Shown: positions 26,740-38,632, counted from the stretch's first letter. The stretch: 64,000 nt of DNA from Palaemon carinicauda (GCF_036898095.1 NC_090746.1:55929369-55993368); one strand, 5' to 3'. Notes: generated from the sequence alone by a model not told the origin. Translations and numbers: made by a program.

Positions 26740-27870
26740 CCATCAGCCATTACTAGTCCTCTGCAGATCAAAGGCATCACACATATCCTTCCACTTGCAT
26801 CTGTTTATGATTTTGCTATGCCAGTCCACGCCAGCAAATTTTCTTAGTTTATCCATTTATTGTCTTCTTTTCCTTCCTCTGCTTCTTTTGTAATCTCTAG
26901 GGACCCATTCTGTTATTCTTAATGTCCATCTATTATCTTTCATTCTCATATGTCCTCCCCATGTTTGTTTTATTTCTTACATGTTGTTAGAATATCGTAT
27001 ACTTAAGTTTGCTCTCATATCCATGTTGCTCTTTTTCTGTCTCTTAGTGTTCTTCCCAGGATTATTCTTTCCATAGCTCTTTGAGTAAGGCTCAAAGTTT
27101 CTGATGCATAACTTAAAGCTGGTAGGACCATCTGATTAAATACTGTTCTTTTTAGAGAAATTGGCATTCTAATTTTTATAATTATTTTGTTTACCTAATG
27201 CTCTCTAGACCATGCTTATCCTTCTTTCAATTTTGGTCTTGTGTCCTATTGAAACACTGTCTGTCCTAAGTACGTATATTCATTAAAAAATTTTAGAGGT
27301 TTGTCTGTAACTCTTATTTCTCTCTTCATTTTCTAATGAACATTATCTTAGTTTTACTCATATTCATTTCTATCCTATGTTTCGGCTTTCTCTATTCAAA
27401 TCTTTTATCATCTTTTGTGATGTCTCATATGGTTCATTAAATACAATTATACCATCTGTAAATCTTGAGTTAAGGTATTCCCCATTAATATTAACTCCAA
27501 CATTTTCCCAATCTAAATTCTCAAAAACTTCTTCAAGGCATGCTGTGAATAAATTAGGAGAGATGGTGTCTCCCTGTCTAACTTCTTTCTCAACCGGAAT
27601 TTTCTCACCAACTTTACATAGTTTTAGGATTGCTGTACTTCCTGTATAGATATCTCTTAAGTGTTCTAACATAAGATGTGTCTATTCCTTGTTTTTGAAT
27701 TGCATTACTGCTGAGGTTTAAACAGAAGCAAAAGCTTTCTCATAGTCTATAAATGCCATACATAGTGGTTTGTCATAATTTGTTGATTTTTCCAATAACT
27801 GGTTAATTACATGGATATGGTCAGTTGTTGAATACCAGTTTCTAAAGCCTGAATGCTCTCAGATTATACG
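26740..27870 (-). pseudogene. RTE-like LINE, RT palm to 3' end
   Basis: Reading down the minus strand from about 27870: KPLCMAFIDYEKAFASV, LEHLRDIYTGSTAILKL, GEKIPVEKEVRQGDTISPNL and FTACLEEVFENLDWENVGV (27672-27480), a palm changed from FADD to FTDG, then thumb residues in several frames. The carboxy end has MDKLRKFAGVDWHSK (about 26855-26811) and [12 protein letters not shown] (about 26785-26750). The final bases read GATGGTGATTA into the AT array. This order is typical of RTE-like elements common in arthropods. The endonuclease and fingers are missing and the copy is dead. Confidence 0.88.
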
Positions 27871-28222
27871 AGGTGTGTGTGATCACTTCTCTCGATGCGA
27901 GAGACTACATTAGTTTGTTAATTTTAAGTAAAATTTCAACTTTAGTCCTATACTATCATTAATGCTTGAAAATGTTGATTTTTGCTTGAAACCTAATTAT
28001 GTCAGTAAGTGATGAGTGAATTCTGACCCGATTCAAAATATATCATTATATGAAACCTTTGTTGTCACACAGACAGATTGAGTGAGTGTAAAACCGTAAA
28101 TAAAATCTAAATGACGGTAATAAAATGCGTTTAAATAACAGAAATTGTTTATGCGTAGAAATTTTGGAACAGCAAAGATCCTTACCTTTATATGGGTTAG
28201 GTACTAATCCATAGGGTTGTGG
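27871..28222. other. No recognisable feature
   Basis: AT-rich DNA with no domain or RNA seen. A 121-codon minus-strand frame overlapping its right side (28046-28411) is a shadow of the LINE 3' UTR. Confidence 0.45.
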
Positions 28223-28800
28223 GATTATTATTATTATTATTACTACTACCAGCCAAACTACTACCCTAGTTGCCCCTAGTTGGAAAATGAAGATGCTATA
28301 AGTCCAAGGGTTCCAATAGGGAAAAGTAGCCCAGTGAGGAAAGGAAATAAGAAAATAACGATATAAGAAGTAATGAACAATTAAAATAAAATATTTTAAA
28401 AACATTAACAACGTTAAAACAGATATTTCATATATAAACTATAAAAGGACTTATGTCAGCCTGTTCAACATGAAAACATTTGCTGCGAGTTTGAACTTTT
28501 GAAGTTCTACTGATTTAACTACCCGATTAGGAAAATCATTCCATAACTTGGTCACAGCTGGAAAAAAACTTACAGAGTACTGTGTAGTATTGAGCCTCAT
28601 GATGGAGAAGGCCTGATTATTAGAATTAACTGCATGCCTAGTATCACAAACAGGAAGATCTGAACGTAAAGGATAGTCAGAATTATAAAAAATCTTATGC
28701 AACATGCATAATGAACTAATTGAACGACGGTGCCGAGATTGATATCTAGATCAGGAATAAGGAATTTAATAGACCGTAAGTTCCTGTCCAACAAATTAAG
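28223..28800 (-). pseudogene. CR1/Jockey-type LINE, 5'-truncated 3' end
   Basis: On the minus strand the last ~110 codons of the ORF2 seen intact at 48.9-50.9 kb appear (LLDRNLRSIKFLIPDLDIN, SFFPAVTKLWNDFPNRVVKS, 28800-28451) with one frame change near 28720. The 3' UTR follows, with TTTCCTCACTGGGCTACTTT, CTTATAGCATCTTCATTTTC, ACTAGGG and ATT repeats down to 28228. There is a short internal duplication in the tail (CCCTAGTTGCCCCTAGTTGG). It is a truncated insertion of the same family. Confidence 0.88.
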
Positions 28801-30610
28801 ATGGACTTAATATCCTCACAAAATACAGCAGCTCACGACATTAAAACAACATAGCTCCATATTTTGAAATGAGACCAAGACAATTATTGACAAGGTAAAT
28901 AATTGATGTAATTGTCCTAACTACAGCAACGAACCTTCAGTTCATAGAGAATAAAGATTAGGTCCTGGCTATATTAGTTACTGGTACATGTTGGATATTG
29001 ATATGGCCAATTATTCCTAAAAAGGTAAATATACTCAGGAATAAGCAGGAAGAAAAATTACTAGTAAAATACCTCAACTTATGAAGCTGAAATTCAGGAT
29101 ATATCACATAAAATAATCCTAAAAACAGTTGGTGCAGGGGAATATCTTAGCTTATATATGCTATGCCATTGCCACACTTTAATGGATCAAATTTTCAGTC
29201 AAATAGAGGATGCAGTATCTATGAGGAATAGCTTGGAATCCCTAGTTTTACTAATGAAAATGAAAAAAAAAAGTTAAAAAAATAAAATTAATTATTATTC
29301 CTGGAACTTCTTTTCATTGTTATATTTCCACCCATCCTTCTCCAATGCAAGGGGCTTACTTCGTTGAGCTTAAAAGAAGAAACAATAGTACCAGGAATAC
29401 CCATCCTTTTACTCTAGAATCTTGCACTCTTCAGTGACCATTTCTTTCACTCATCTGTCACACATTGTGTTCGGAGCAAAGCTTGCCAGGTTTCAGTTGT
29501 CTTAAGAAGTTTGTGCTTCAGTGACCATTTTTTCACTCAACTGACAAATGTTTTATGTTCAAAGCCCTCTTGCCAGGCTTCCGCTTTCTCGTAAACCTCG
29601 CGCGGGATAAGTTTTAATGTCATGTTATTTAACTGCAGCGTTTACGAAAGAAGTTTTGATACTTAGCCAAAGAATATGGATACTACTCATTACTAAAGAA
29701 ATATAAAATTCTAAACAACGAGTTTGTATTTTTCGCAATTAAGTTTTTAGCTCCCTCAAAAATCTGCATTAGACTAAAATCGAAAGGCAAATTGATGCCA
29801 TGATATACATATACTTAATCAAGACATGTTATAGTATTTGGTTTGAAATATGCCTCATACAGTCCAAGGCCTGTTGCTTGATCAGCAGCGTGTATAAAAA
29901 CTCAGTTTGCCCCTTATGTACCCCCAACGTCCTCTTACTTGCTACACCTATGACCATAGTCATTTCAACCACAGGTTATGTAAACAAATGAGTAAATCGA
30001 GTGTGACTAATGTGGACTGATGAAATTCCAAGGTAAATATATGGGTGCATAAATAAGACCTCTTTGGTATCAAATCTTGATAATCTATGAAATTCACAAA
30101 ACTGTTCCCCTTTACAAGAACTACTGTTCTTCGGGGTCTACAATGTTTTACTCTTACTTAAGGATACTGATTTCTATGAATAAATATTATGCCGACTTTT
30201 ATTGTAAAGTGAGAATTTCAACCTTTAAATCTCGTTGTATTTAATTCCTTTAGGTCAGTTCTACGATTAATTAATGATATCAGTCCATATATTTTCATTT
30301 CACTAGCAAAATCGTGTCAAGATATCTTTTGTAATAAGAATCCTTCCCTTTAGTCTTCAAATTGTGCCATAAACTGCCTTATATTCTATTTATGACTAGT
30401 AATTTTAAAATATGTATGGTGTACTTACCTAAATAATTATCAGTCTTAGTCCCACTGCTAAGCTGGAACCGTTGACTGCAATTTCTGTGAGAGAAAAAAA
30501 CCGCTCTGTAAACCAGTCAATAATGAAAGATATAGTGTAGGCTAAGCCTGTCATTGTTTCATTACTATAATGGAAATAGCTCCACCGTATAATTATTTCA
30601 TACCTGCATT

Positions 30611-30611
<1 letters not shown>
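28801..30611. other. AT-rich DNA without recognisable gene
   Basis: Nothing recognisable on either strand. An imperfect repeat pair, CAGTGACCATTTCTTTCACTC and CAGTGACCATTTTTTCACTC, lies near 29434 and 29520. Short frames have no motifs. Confidence 0.45.

Positions 30612-30685
<74 letters not shown>
30612..30685. repeat. AT microsatellite
   Basis: Pure AT array of about 74 bp. Confidence 0.98.
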
Positions 30686-30686
<1 letters not shown>

Positions 30687-31008
30687 GAATACAAAGGGTC
30701 AAGAGAATTAGAAATTAAGTTTGAAAAAAATTGAATTTTGATGTTAGTATAAAAACTTATACTAGTGCTTTAGCAAAATGAGACATTATCACAAAAAAGG
30801 ACTTAATCCCTCCTTAATCCTGCGTTCCATTGTGATATTAACACTAAAGATCCTATTTACAAGGTTGTCTAAGTACGAAATTATGTTAAAATGTCAACGA
30901 TATAAAATATATCTAGACTGTAGAGAGAAGCAGATATTTCCAGTAGGCTACATAACGACCTGCGTGTTATCATGGATAACCTTCCACAAATTGAATTAAT
31001 CTTAACAG

Positions 31009-31061
<53 letters not shown>
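31009..31061. repeat. AT microsatellite
   Basis: Pure AT array of about 52 bp directly ahead of the dispersed tail repeat. Confidence 0.98.
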
Positions 31062-31064
<3 letters not shown>

Positions 31065-31079
31065 CGTTGAAATGATACC

Positions 31080-31575
31080 ACTAGAGTGTCATCAGGCCCT
31101 TTGTGTAGCAGATAATAGTACATTGCTTCCCTCTCTGGTTATGACTCATTTTTCCTTTACCTACACACTCACCGATTTTAGTATCCTATTTTTACACATT
31201 ATCCTCTTTCATCATACACTTAACATCACTAGGATAACCGAAAAATTCATCAGTCAAGGGATTAACTACTGCACTGTAATTGATCAGTGGCTATTTTAGC
31301 TTGGTAAGGGTAGAAGAGAGACTTTTAGCTATGGTAAGAAGTTCTAGGTGATTGACACTCCAAAACTCCATCATTCTCTAGTTTTGGGTAGTGCCATAGC
31401 CTCTGTACCAAAGTCTTCCACAGTCTTGGGGTAGAGTTCCTTTTCTTGAGGGTATACTCGAGTACATTTTTCTGTTTACTTATTTCCTCTCCTCATTGAG
31501 CTATTTTTTTTGTCAGAGTCCTTAGGCTTATGGTATCGTGCTGTTCAACCTAGGATTGTAGCTTAATGTGGTGAA
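31080..31575 (+). repeat. Dispersed ~500-bp non-coding repeat with LINE-like tail
   Basis: This matches 43716-44264 and, inverted, 63740-64000. Common phrases are CCCTCTCTGGTTATGACTC, GGTAAGGGTAGAAGAGA, TTTAGCTATGGTAAG, GTGCCATAGCCTCTGTACC and CTTCCACAGTCTTGG. Its end, CTTAGGCTTATGGTATCGTG and AACCTAGGATTGTAGCTTA, is a diverged form of the tail that terminates the CR1-like LINE. No coding potential is seen. It behaves like a long SINE or a LINE-derived non-autonomous repeat. Confidence 0.8.
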
Positions 31576-31768
31576 AGGGTTGGAGTACTGCCACGACCAG
31601 TAAGGCTGTACTAGTCATGACCACCCATAATATGTTGGTTTGCTGCGAGTGTTCAAACGAAAATCTCCCACCATCATCAATCGACACGTGGTGGTGAAAC
31701 CAATACATGAAGACACATCTGAGGCCTTTGTCCTGCAGTGAACTAAAACGGCTGCATTTGTTGCCATC
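31576..31768. other. GC-richer stretch resembling a dispersed repeat
   Basis: The stretch with GGCTGTACTAGTCATGACCA, TTGGTTTGCTGCGAGTGTTC and CTGAGGCCTTTGTCCTGCAG looks like a common decapod dispersed repeat as I remember it, but only one copy is in this window. It contains no ORF and leads into a TG/TA array. Confidence 0.4.
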
Positions 31769-31789
31769 GTGTGTGTGTGTGTATATATA

Positions 31790-31859
<70 letters not shown>
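31769..31859. repeat. TG/AT microsatellite
   Basis: A short TG array passes into an AT array of about 75 bp. Confidence 0.97.
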
Positions 31860-31861
<2 letters not shown>

Positions 31862-32660
31862 TTACGAAGCTGGTCTAGTGTAGAGTAAATACAATAGTTT
31901 ATTCATGATTGTATTTGTATATTTCATTTGTGCATTGAAAAGATAATTAGCCGGCCTGTAAAATAAGTTCCTCTGGTGTAGATTTAAGTGTATTGTGTAA
32001 ATTACGTAGACCTTCATCATTAATTTCATTGTATTCTTCATTCAAGTCAATATATGTAAATTTACGTTATTTTTAAGAATTGACTTTTTTATTTCACATA
32101 TTTTTGTTACGAAGTATTACGTAATCTGTTTGAGAGTGTTATTTGACCCTATGAAATATGAACAAGGGTTTATGCAATGTTCTTTTATATTTTTATGAGG
32201 TATTGCGTCATGTTTGCGAAAGAATACTTACCAGCCATGTACTTTGAAAAATTCGTGAAAAAACCTAGTGATAGGATGTTATCTTTTTCTTTATTTCGGG
32301 GACAAAGGATGGGCGGAGCTAGCTGACTGAGAGAACTGTCTGGTGTTGTGGGAGTACACGTTCGAGAGCAGTACTTGGTAACTCTGACGCCTTTGCCCGG
32401 CCCCCCACACTTCCCAATTCGACGTCACTTAATGCGAAGACGAAAAGCAATCGAGAAAGGACGGAGAGGAAAATAAACCAGCCAACGTTCACACGACGAA
32501 AAGGACAAACCCAAACGGCATGGATACCTTTAATCCATATATTTATGAAGGTATGTTAGCATCAATAGACTAGAGTGAGCGAACACTGGTCAGGATACTG
32601 CGCGACAAAGATTGTAACCATAGTGTGGTGGTACGAGGAGTCCACCGGTTGGTGGAACAG
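31860..32660 (+). other. CpG-richer leader, possible first exon or retroelement leader
   Basis: About 32290-32530 is richer in CG dinucleotides than its surroundings (TTCGAGAGCAG, TTCGACGTCAC, GCGAAGACGAAAAG, CACACGACGAAAAGG). An ATG at 32521 opens MDTFNPYIYEG and is followed by GAAGGTATGT, which would be an acceptable splice donor. A palindrome (CCACCGGTTGGTGG) lies near 32642. Alternatives are the leader of an unrecognised LTR element or chance. Nothing downstream in the window continues such a gene. Confidence 0.25.
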
Positions 32661-32663
32661 TCT

Positions 32664-32812
32664 CTCACAGGAGAGCCTACATATCAAGACCATCTCTGAA
32701 GAAACCTACAGCTAATAATGTTGGATTAAAAGCTGCTAATGGGAAGACCTCATCCAAGATGTTTTCCAGAAATAATCCATCGTTTTCACTTCCATTTTGC
32801 AATGGAATTGTC
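32664..32812 (+). pseudogene. I-like LINE copy C, ORF1 carboxy end
   Basis: The frame reads SRPSLKKPTANNVGLK and continues through SKMFSRNNPSFSLPFCNGIV to a TAA inside GGTTTAAGG. Copy B has the same ending (LSRPSLKKPRGNNV). The stop of ORF1 lies inside the start of the endonuclease coding sequence, so ORF1 and ORF2 overlap in different frames. The 5' leader, zinc knuckles and most of ORF1 are absent, which marks a 5' truncation at about 32664. Confidence 0.8.
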
Positions 32813-35800
32813 AGGGTTTAAGGGCCAAATATGAAGAACTTAAGCTCCTAATTCATGACAATTCCCCCATAATTGTATGTGTACAAGAAAGTAAGCTTGA
32901 CGCTAACACTCCTAGTCCTCGAGAGTATGTGAGCTATAGAACACCATATAATCAACAAGCAGGGAGGCATGGCGAAAGTCTCATGTACATTCGTCGAGAT
33001 GTTCCCCAAATACCTTTGTCTATTCGTACACCACTGCAGGCAGTGGTTGTATAAATTGATATAGGGAGAAAATATACAATGTGCTCTCTGTACTTACCTC
33101 CAAATGATAATATTTATATGATGATTTAGTAGAAGTCATTCAACAACTCCGTCAACTCTTTCTCTTACTGGGAGATATGAATGGTAGACATCCTCTATGG
33201 CATGAGGTTTTGGCAAACACAAGGGGCAATATTGTCTCGTCATTTATGAAGAATGAGGATGTCGGGACTCCTTAATACAGGAGAGCCCACCCACTTCCGT
33301 GTTCAGACAGGTACCTTGTCATGCATTGACCTTTCTATTGCATGCTCTAACTGCCTTCTTGATTTCGATTGGAGGACATTAGATGGTTGGCATACTAGTG
33401 GTCATGCACCAATCATTATAAACACCAACAAGGGTTCACCTTTACAAAGATCACCACGATGGAATCTTGACAAGGCGGATTGTGTTAAATTTCGTGAGCT
33501 AAGTGAAATCGAGGGGAGTGCAGAACAGTTTGAAAGTATTGATGATGCCATAGACCTACTGAATGGAACTCTCCATACAGTAGGAATCAATTAGATTCAC
33601 AAAACCACGCGATTATTCAAACGATGACCAGTCCCGTGATGGTCTTCAGAATTAACTGACTTGCACAGAACCACCAGAAAATCTCTTGACTAGATTGCGG
33701 AAAGGCCGCACTGAGAAAAATTTTATAACATACAAAAAGTGTAGAGCACAGTTCCATCGTGCCATGAAAGAAACTAGACGCCAGTCTTGGGTGTCTTTTG
33801 TTTCCTCCATTAACAGTAGAACACCACCATCATCTGTATGGAGGAAAATAAAAAAGATTGCAGGCAAATTTAGCCCAAATCCACCACCAGTGTTGAAGGG
33901 GAACGGTCAGTATGTAGCTGAAGCAAATGATGTTAGCAATGCCCTGGCTGATCATTTTTCAAATGTATCATGCAAGTGTGAAGCACCTCCTGGTCACCAG
34001 TATAGGAGGATTGAAGAAAAGAAAATGTTGAATTTCACAACAGGAAGGGAAGAGTCGTATAATTCTCCTTTTACTGAAAGAAAATTTGATTCCGCACTTG
34101 CTAATTGTAACAATATAGCCCCTGGACCTGATGGAATACCATGTGCAATGATTAAACATGTACCTTTTAATACCAAGTTATTTATTTTAAGCATTAATAT
34201 AAGAATATGACATGATCATAGTTATCTAAGTGTTTGGGAACTAGCCATTTTTAAAACCCGTGAGGACAAGTTTTTAGTAGAAAATTATCGGCCAATTGCA
34301 TTGACATCTTGGTCATGTAAAATCATGGAGAAGATGGTCAATGCAAGACTGATGTGGTACCTTGAAAAGAAGAGCATTTTATCACCTATTCAGTGTGGAT
34401 TCAGAAAAATACACTCAACGACTGATGTGTTGATATGACTCGAGTCCTCTCTTTGTGAAGACTTTGCTTCCAAACAGCACTATGTGACAGCTTTTTTTAC
34501 CTTGAAAAGGTATATGATACTACATGGAGATATGGTATACTTAAAAACATTCATGAATTGGGATTAAGAGGAAAACTACCAATACTTATTCAGTCATTTT
34601 TTTCAGAGTTTTTCAAGTGAGAGTGGGGGAAACTCTATCAGAGAGTAAATGTCAATAAGAAGGAGTTCCTCAGGGTAGTGTGGTGAGTGTAACCCTGTTT
34701 GCACTAGTGATTAATGGGATATCCTCATTCATTCCCCAGGATGTTCTCTCCACATTATTTGTGGATGATTTCTCCATATCATTTGCTGGAGCAAGAATGG
34801 CAATGGTTGAGAGAAAATTACAACTCACAATTGACAAAATTATTCAGTGGGCTGATATGAATGGGTTAAAGTTTTCAACAAGCAAAACTACTATTGTTCA
34901 TTTCTCTCGTATCTGGGGATTACATCCAGATCCGGATATATACATGAAAGGTCAACGGATCCCATGTGTAGGTGAAGCTGAATTTTTAGGATTGATTTTC
35001 GATTCTAGGCTTACATGGGTTCCTCAATTAAAAGGTGTTGAAAGCTTAATGTCTTGAGGCTCTGAATCTTTTAAAAGTATTGTCCCATACATCATGGGGG
35101 CTGACCGTTAAGCTATTTCAAGATTATACAATTCCTTAATTTTTTCCAAAATTAGTTATGGGTGTGAAATATACTCCTCAGCCACCCCAAGCAGATTAAA
35201 GATATTGGATTCAGTACATCATGCTGGTGTCAGCCTGTCCACAGGAGCGTTTAGAATCTCACCTATCCCAAGTCTCCTTGTTGATGCTGGAGAGTTACCT
35301 CTAGACCATTATTGAATGTCATCCATTATTCGGCATTGGTTTAGGTTTCAAAGACTCACTAACTCTTTAGCCTTTCAGACTGCAAGCCTTGTAAGGCACT
35401 CGTCATACTTTGAGTTGCTCCCAAAATCTCTTCAACCTTAGGGCTTTCGGGTAAAATAGTCGTGATATAGTTAGAGGTAAGGTGCTTCCATTTAGATATC
35501 ATCAACACCTCCATGGAAATTACCAGAGATATCTTTTTGTAAATATTTTATTGGTGTAACCATTTAGTTTTAAAGATTTTAGAGTGGCTTTTAATTATTG
35601 GCCTAAAAGGTATAACAGCTCGATTTTGCTGGGTTCCGGCACACGTAGGTGTGTGTAGAAATGAAGAGGCAGATTCCCTGGCAAAGAGTGTTGCAGCCGA
35701 GTTGCTACCGAGAAGGTATCCCATTCTCTATAATTAAGAATTCTATTTATAACAATTGGCAACAGCATTTGATAGTTTAACCGAAAATAAGATGAGAGAA

Positions 35801-35984
35801 ATTGCGATTGTTATATCCCCTTGGAGGTACAATGAGATGCCCTGAAAATGGGAGACTACTCTGTCGTCTCCGCATTGGTCACAGTCAGATGACACACAAG
35901 TTTCTGCTGGCCAACACCAACCATATTGCGATTACTGTTTGATACCCTTAACAGTGACGCATTTATTGACTGAATGCCCCACTG
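32797..35984 (+). pseudogene. I-like LINE copy C, ORF2 (EN-RT-RNase H), broken
   Basis: This is the most complete ORF2 of its family here. The endonuclease starts QWNCQGLRAKYEELK with CVQESKL (catalytic Glu) at about 32797-32900. It continues after a TAA at 33052 with GEPTHFRVQTGTLSCIDLSI and HTSGHAPII (about 33285-33420). The pre-RT linker and fingers are open at 33686-34210 (CRAQFHRAMKETRRQSWVSF, APGPDGIPCAMI). RT continues in shifted frames with NYRPIALTSWSCKIMEKMV and PIQCGFRKIHSTTD, and the palm TLFVDDFSISFAG is intact at about 34756-34795. RNase H has lost its first half at about 35557 and resumes with FCWVPAHVGV-like residues. The 3' tail is missing. The copy ends abruptly at about 35984 within the terminal Cys/His module. 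Confidence 0.9.
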
Positions 35985-35985
35985 T

Positions 35986-36200
35986 TTCCATCTCTTTATT
36001 GACTTCATTTAATATCTCTGCCTTTGCCTTTGCTACTGCTTTTCTTGCGTCTTTCTTTGCTTGTTTATAGTTTTCTTTATCCTGCTCTTGTCCTGATAGA
36101 TCTGCCTTCTTAGTTTCTTTCTTGGTTTTTACCAGTTCTTGCACCTCCTCATTCCACCACCACGATTCTTTATCATTTGAGGGTCTTCTTCCTGATGACT
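35986..36200 (-). pseudogene. RTE-like LINE linker fragment
   Basis: On the minus strand the frame encodes ESWWWNEEVQELVKTKKETK, then a Lys/Ala-rich helix-like segment ending AKAEILNEVNKEMET. The WWWNEEVQ signature followed by a lysine-rich linker is typical of the region between endonuclease and RT in RTE-like elements. Neither flanking domain is present. It joins I-like copy C without a spacer. Confidence 0.78.
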
Positions 36201-37332
36201 TTCAAGTACTTACTCACTGATCCTTAGACTCACTTTACCCGCATATATCGTGTTTAATGAGTACTTATAATAGTTCACTTAAAATTTTTGTGAACGGCCC
36301 TGTAGGAATGTTAGGTATTTGTATTGTGATCTGGTCATCTATTTTCCATTAATTGTCATACTTGAATATTGTATTCAGATTTAATTTCAAGTGAAACAAA
36401 TGATTGTATTATTTTCAAAAGTGTTATTTCTTTTCTTAGCTTAAGGTTTATTCAGATTTAATATTTACAGTCAAGTAATTATATATTTTCAGGTCGTAAA
36501 AAGTTTTGTTCAGACTTAATATTTCGAGTGAATTGTTTGTTTTTGGGTAAATTCTTTCAAAGTGTTGTAATTTATATAGAATATATTTATTTTGTAAAGA
36601 TTGTATTATTCCAATCACCATTGTTTAGAAAAGCATAAGCTCATATCCTGTTAATGAACCGTAGTAAGATTATTCGTAAAAATAATGACCCAATTTTGTT
36701 TTGAGTGTACTTAAAAGACTTTTGGATATTCAGTGTTTTATATATTGCTGTCTGGGAGTTATTTAACTGTCTCAGAGTTCGTGTATTAACATTTTAAAGT
36801 GTAAAAGTTTTAATGTAAAAGCAAATAAGTGAGTTTGGGATTCGAGAGGTTGATTAATTTGGCAGTCGTAGTATTTATAATATTAAATGTTTGGTTCCCA
36901 GGCACAAGACCCTGGTATAATATTTTTTGGGGGGCCCAGACCCGGGAACCACCATATTTGTTGCAGAAAATTTTTGTTTTTCCCCCCTCCTGATAAGCTT
37001 ATTGCCCTGACCAATCTAAACCCGGCTTTCTTTTTAAACTAGAAAATAAAGTGCTACAAATGCTACTTTGTGCATTTGACACAATCTATATAAATACTAA
37101 TGCTAAACCTGTTTTCTGCAGTTTCTTAAGCTGCTGCTCCCACTTCTACTCCTGCTGCTTTATAAAAAATATTGACCACTACTATAGTTCAGTCTAAAAG
37201 GGTTGAAACTCCTAAGATCAGCAGTCTTGCTTAATACCCCAGGCCATTCTTTATTACACAAATGAATGGTTTGTATTTTCTTCTTACGTTTAAAATACTA
37301 AAGCTTATTAAACATTCCCAGACCTTAGAGAA
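36201..37332. other. AT-rich DNA without recognisable gene
   Basis: No domain, RNA gene or structured repeat is recognised. It ends at the inferred TAA target site of the outer Harbinger-like element. Confidence 0.45.
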
Positions 37333-37617
37333 TAAAGGGCCGTACACACGATCAGTATAACTGTAATTATTTTGAGTACTGTCAGTAATACTGACGGTGT
37401 TTCGGTCTTACTGAAGTAACATCAGTACAACAAAATGGTGGTAACCGACTTAAAAATCCAGTCATTAGTATTTGGGGTGGCCTTAAGCAGCCCATTCACG
37501 ATCAGCAATTACTGAAGGAATTCCTTCAGTGTCAGAACTAGGACGCCCACTAACGGTCAGTGCATTCATCAGTGTAGGATAGTAGGATAGACTACCGAGG
37601 TGATTAGACAATCGAAA

Positions 37618-37785
37618 TGGCTTCCTCTATTTTTTGTGATAATGAGTTATTGTTGAAGGGATTAGGGCTTGTTGCGGCGCATTCTACTTTGAAGAAACGA
37701 AGAAAGACTAAATCAAAATGGTGTAAGGATTGGCTACAGGGAAGGGATTTACAACCATGTAACTGTTTTTTGTTTAATAAATAAA
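37618..37785 (+). pseudogene. Harbinger-like transposase amino-terminal remnant
   Basis: ATG at 37618 opens a 55-codon frame (MASSIFCDNELLLKGLGLVA ahead of KKRRKTKSKWCKDWLQGRDL). The RR-x-W-x-WL arrangement ahead of a Leu-rich loop resembles the start of Harbinger transposases, before the DDE core. It stops at TAA near 37783, so the catalytic domain is missing. The identification rests on this short motif and the flanking inverted repeats and TTA duplication. Confidence 0.5.
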
Positions 37786-37803
37786 TAACAAATAATGTGT
37801 TTC

Positions 37804-38115
37804 TTAAAACATTAAATCTTCATAGTAAGTCGAAGTTGGCGTATACACATCATCTGCCCCAGTTCCAGACCGCATAGAATCTTCGACTTTTTTTTTTTTT
37901 TGCTTCTTTCCTGAAATTACTCCTGTAGATGTTGATTTTTTCTTCACTAAGTCTGGTTGCATCAGGATACTTTTCTTTATGTTTTTCTGCTCATTTTCCA
38001 TACGCTTCGTTTTTTTTATATGCATTCAGATAATGTTTTGACTTAATTTGCCAAAGGCATGGCTGTTCTTTGTATAACTGAAAAACTCGCCCCAAAATTC
38101 TCTATCTTCCGGCAT
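37804..38115 (-). pseudogene. Lys-rich accessory ORF of the inner element
   Basis: The minus-strand frame has 73 codons from 38025 (MHIKKTKRMENEQKNIKKSI to TSTYYEDLMF). It continues upstream beyond a stop with MPEDREFWGEFFSYTKNSHA from about 38115. Autonomous Harbinger elements carry a second, Myb/MADF-like DNA-binding gene, and this position fits, but I see no clear MADF signature. The function is therefore left open. Confidence 0.4.
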
Positions 38116-38490
38116 CTTAACTACTTAAACCTCACTCAAATCTCTGCACCAACATTCCTCACACTCTGGCCATGCGGTTCACACTGATAACTTAGCTGAC
38201 TGGTAGCCATTCACGGTCAATGTTCCCTTCAGTGCGCGTTAGCCCCGCCTCCAAAATCGAGCAGAGTTTGATTCTCATCAGTGTAACTGACAGTTGTACT
38301 GACAGGCCTCAAACAACCCCATTCACGACCAGTTTTGCCAAGTTTGAAGGAATTCCTTCAGTAATAGATCGTGAATGGCTTGCTTTATATTACGAATGGT
38401 ATGTTCGCTGTACTGCCATTCCCATCAGTACAATCCAAGCTGCTGTTGTGGTTACATATATGCATCTTACATGTGTGTGAGTGTGTGTGT

Positions 38491-38553
<63 letters not shown>

Positions 38554-38556
38554 TAT

Positions 38557-38626
<70 letters not shown>
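38491..38626. repeat. AT then GA microsatellites
   Basis: A TG lead-in and an AT array (to about 38556) pass directly into a pure GA array at 38559-38626. Confidence 0.98.

Positions 38627-38632
<6 letters not shown>

Larger units (their letters stand above)
37486..38384. mobile_element. Inner PIF/Harbinger-like element, 899 bp
   Basis: The left end (AGCAGCCCATTCACGATCAG, 37486) and the inverse of the right end (AGCAAGCCATTCACGATC, ending 38384) form terminal inverted repeats. These continue through ATTACTGAAGGAATTCCTTC for about 40 bp with few differences. TTA flanks both sides (37483-37485 and 38385-38387), the preferred PIF/Harbinger target. The interior carries a transposase-like amino end on the plus strand and a lysine-rich frame on the minus strand, the usual two-gene divergent or convergent layout of this superfamily. 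It is much shorter than an autonomous element. It lies inside the outer inverted-repeat pair. Confidence 0.75.
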
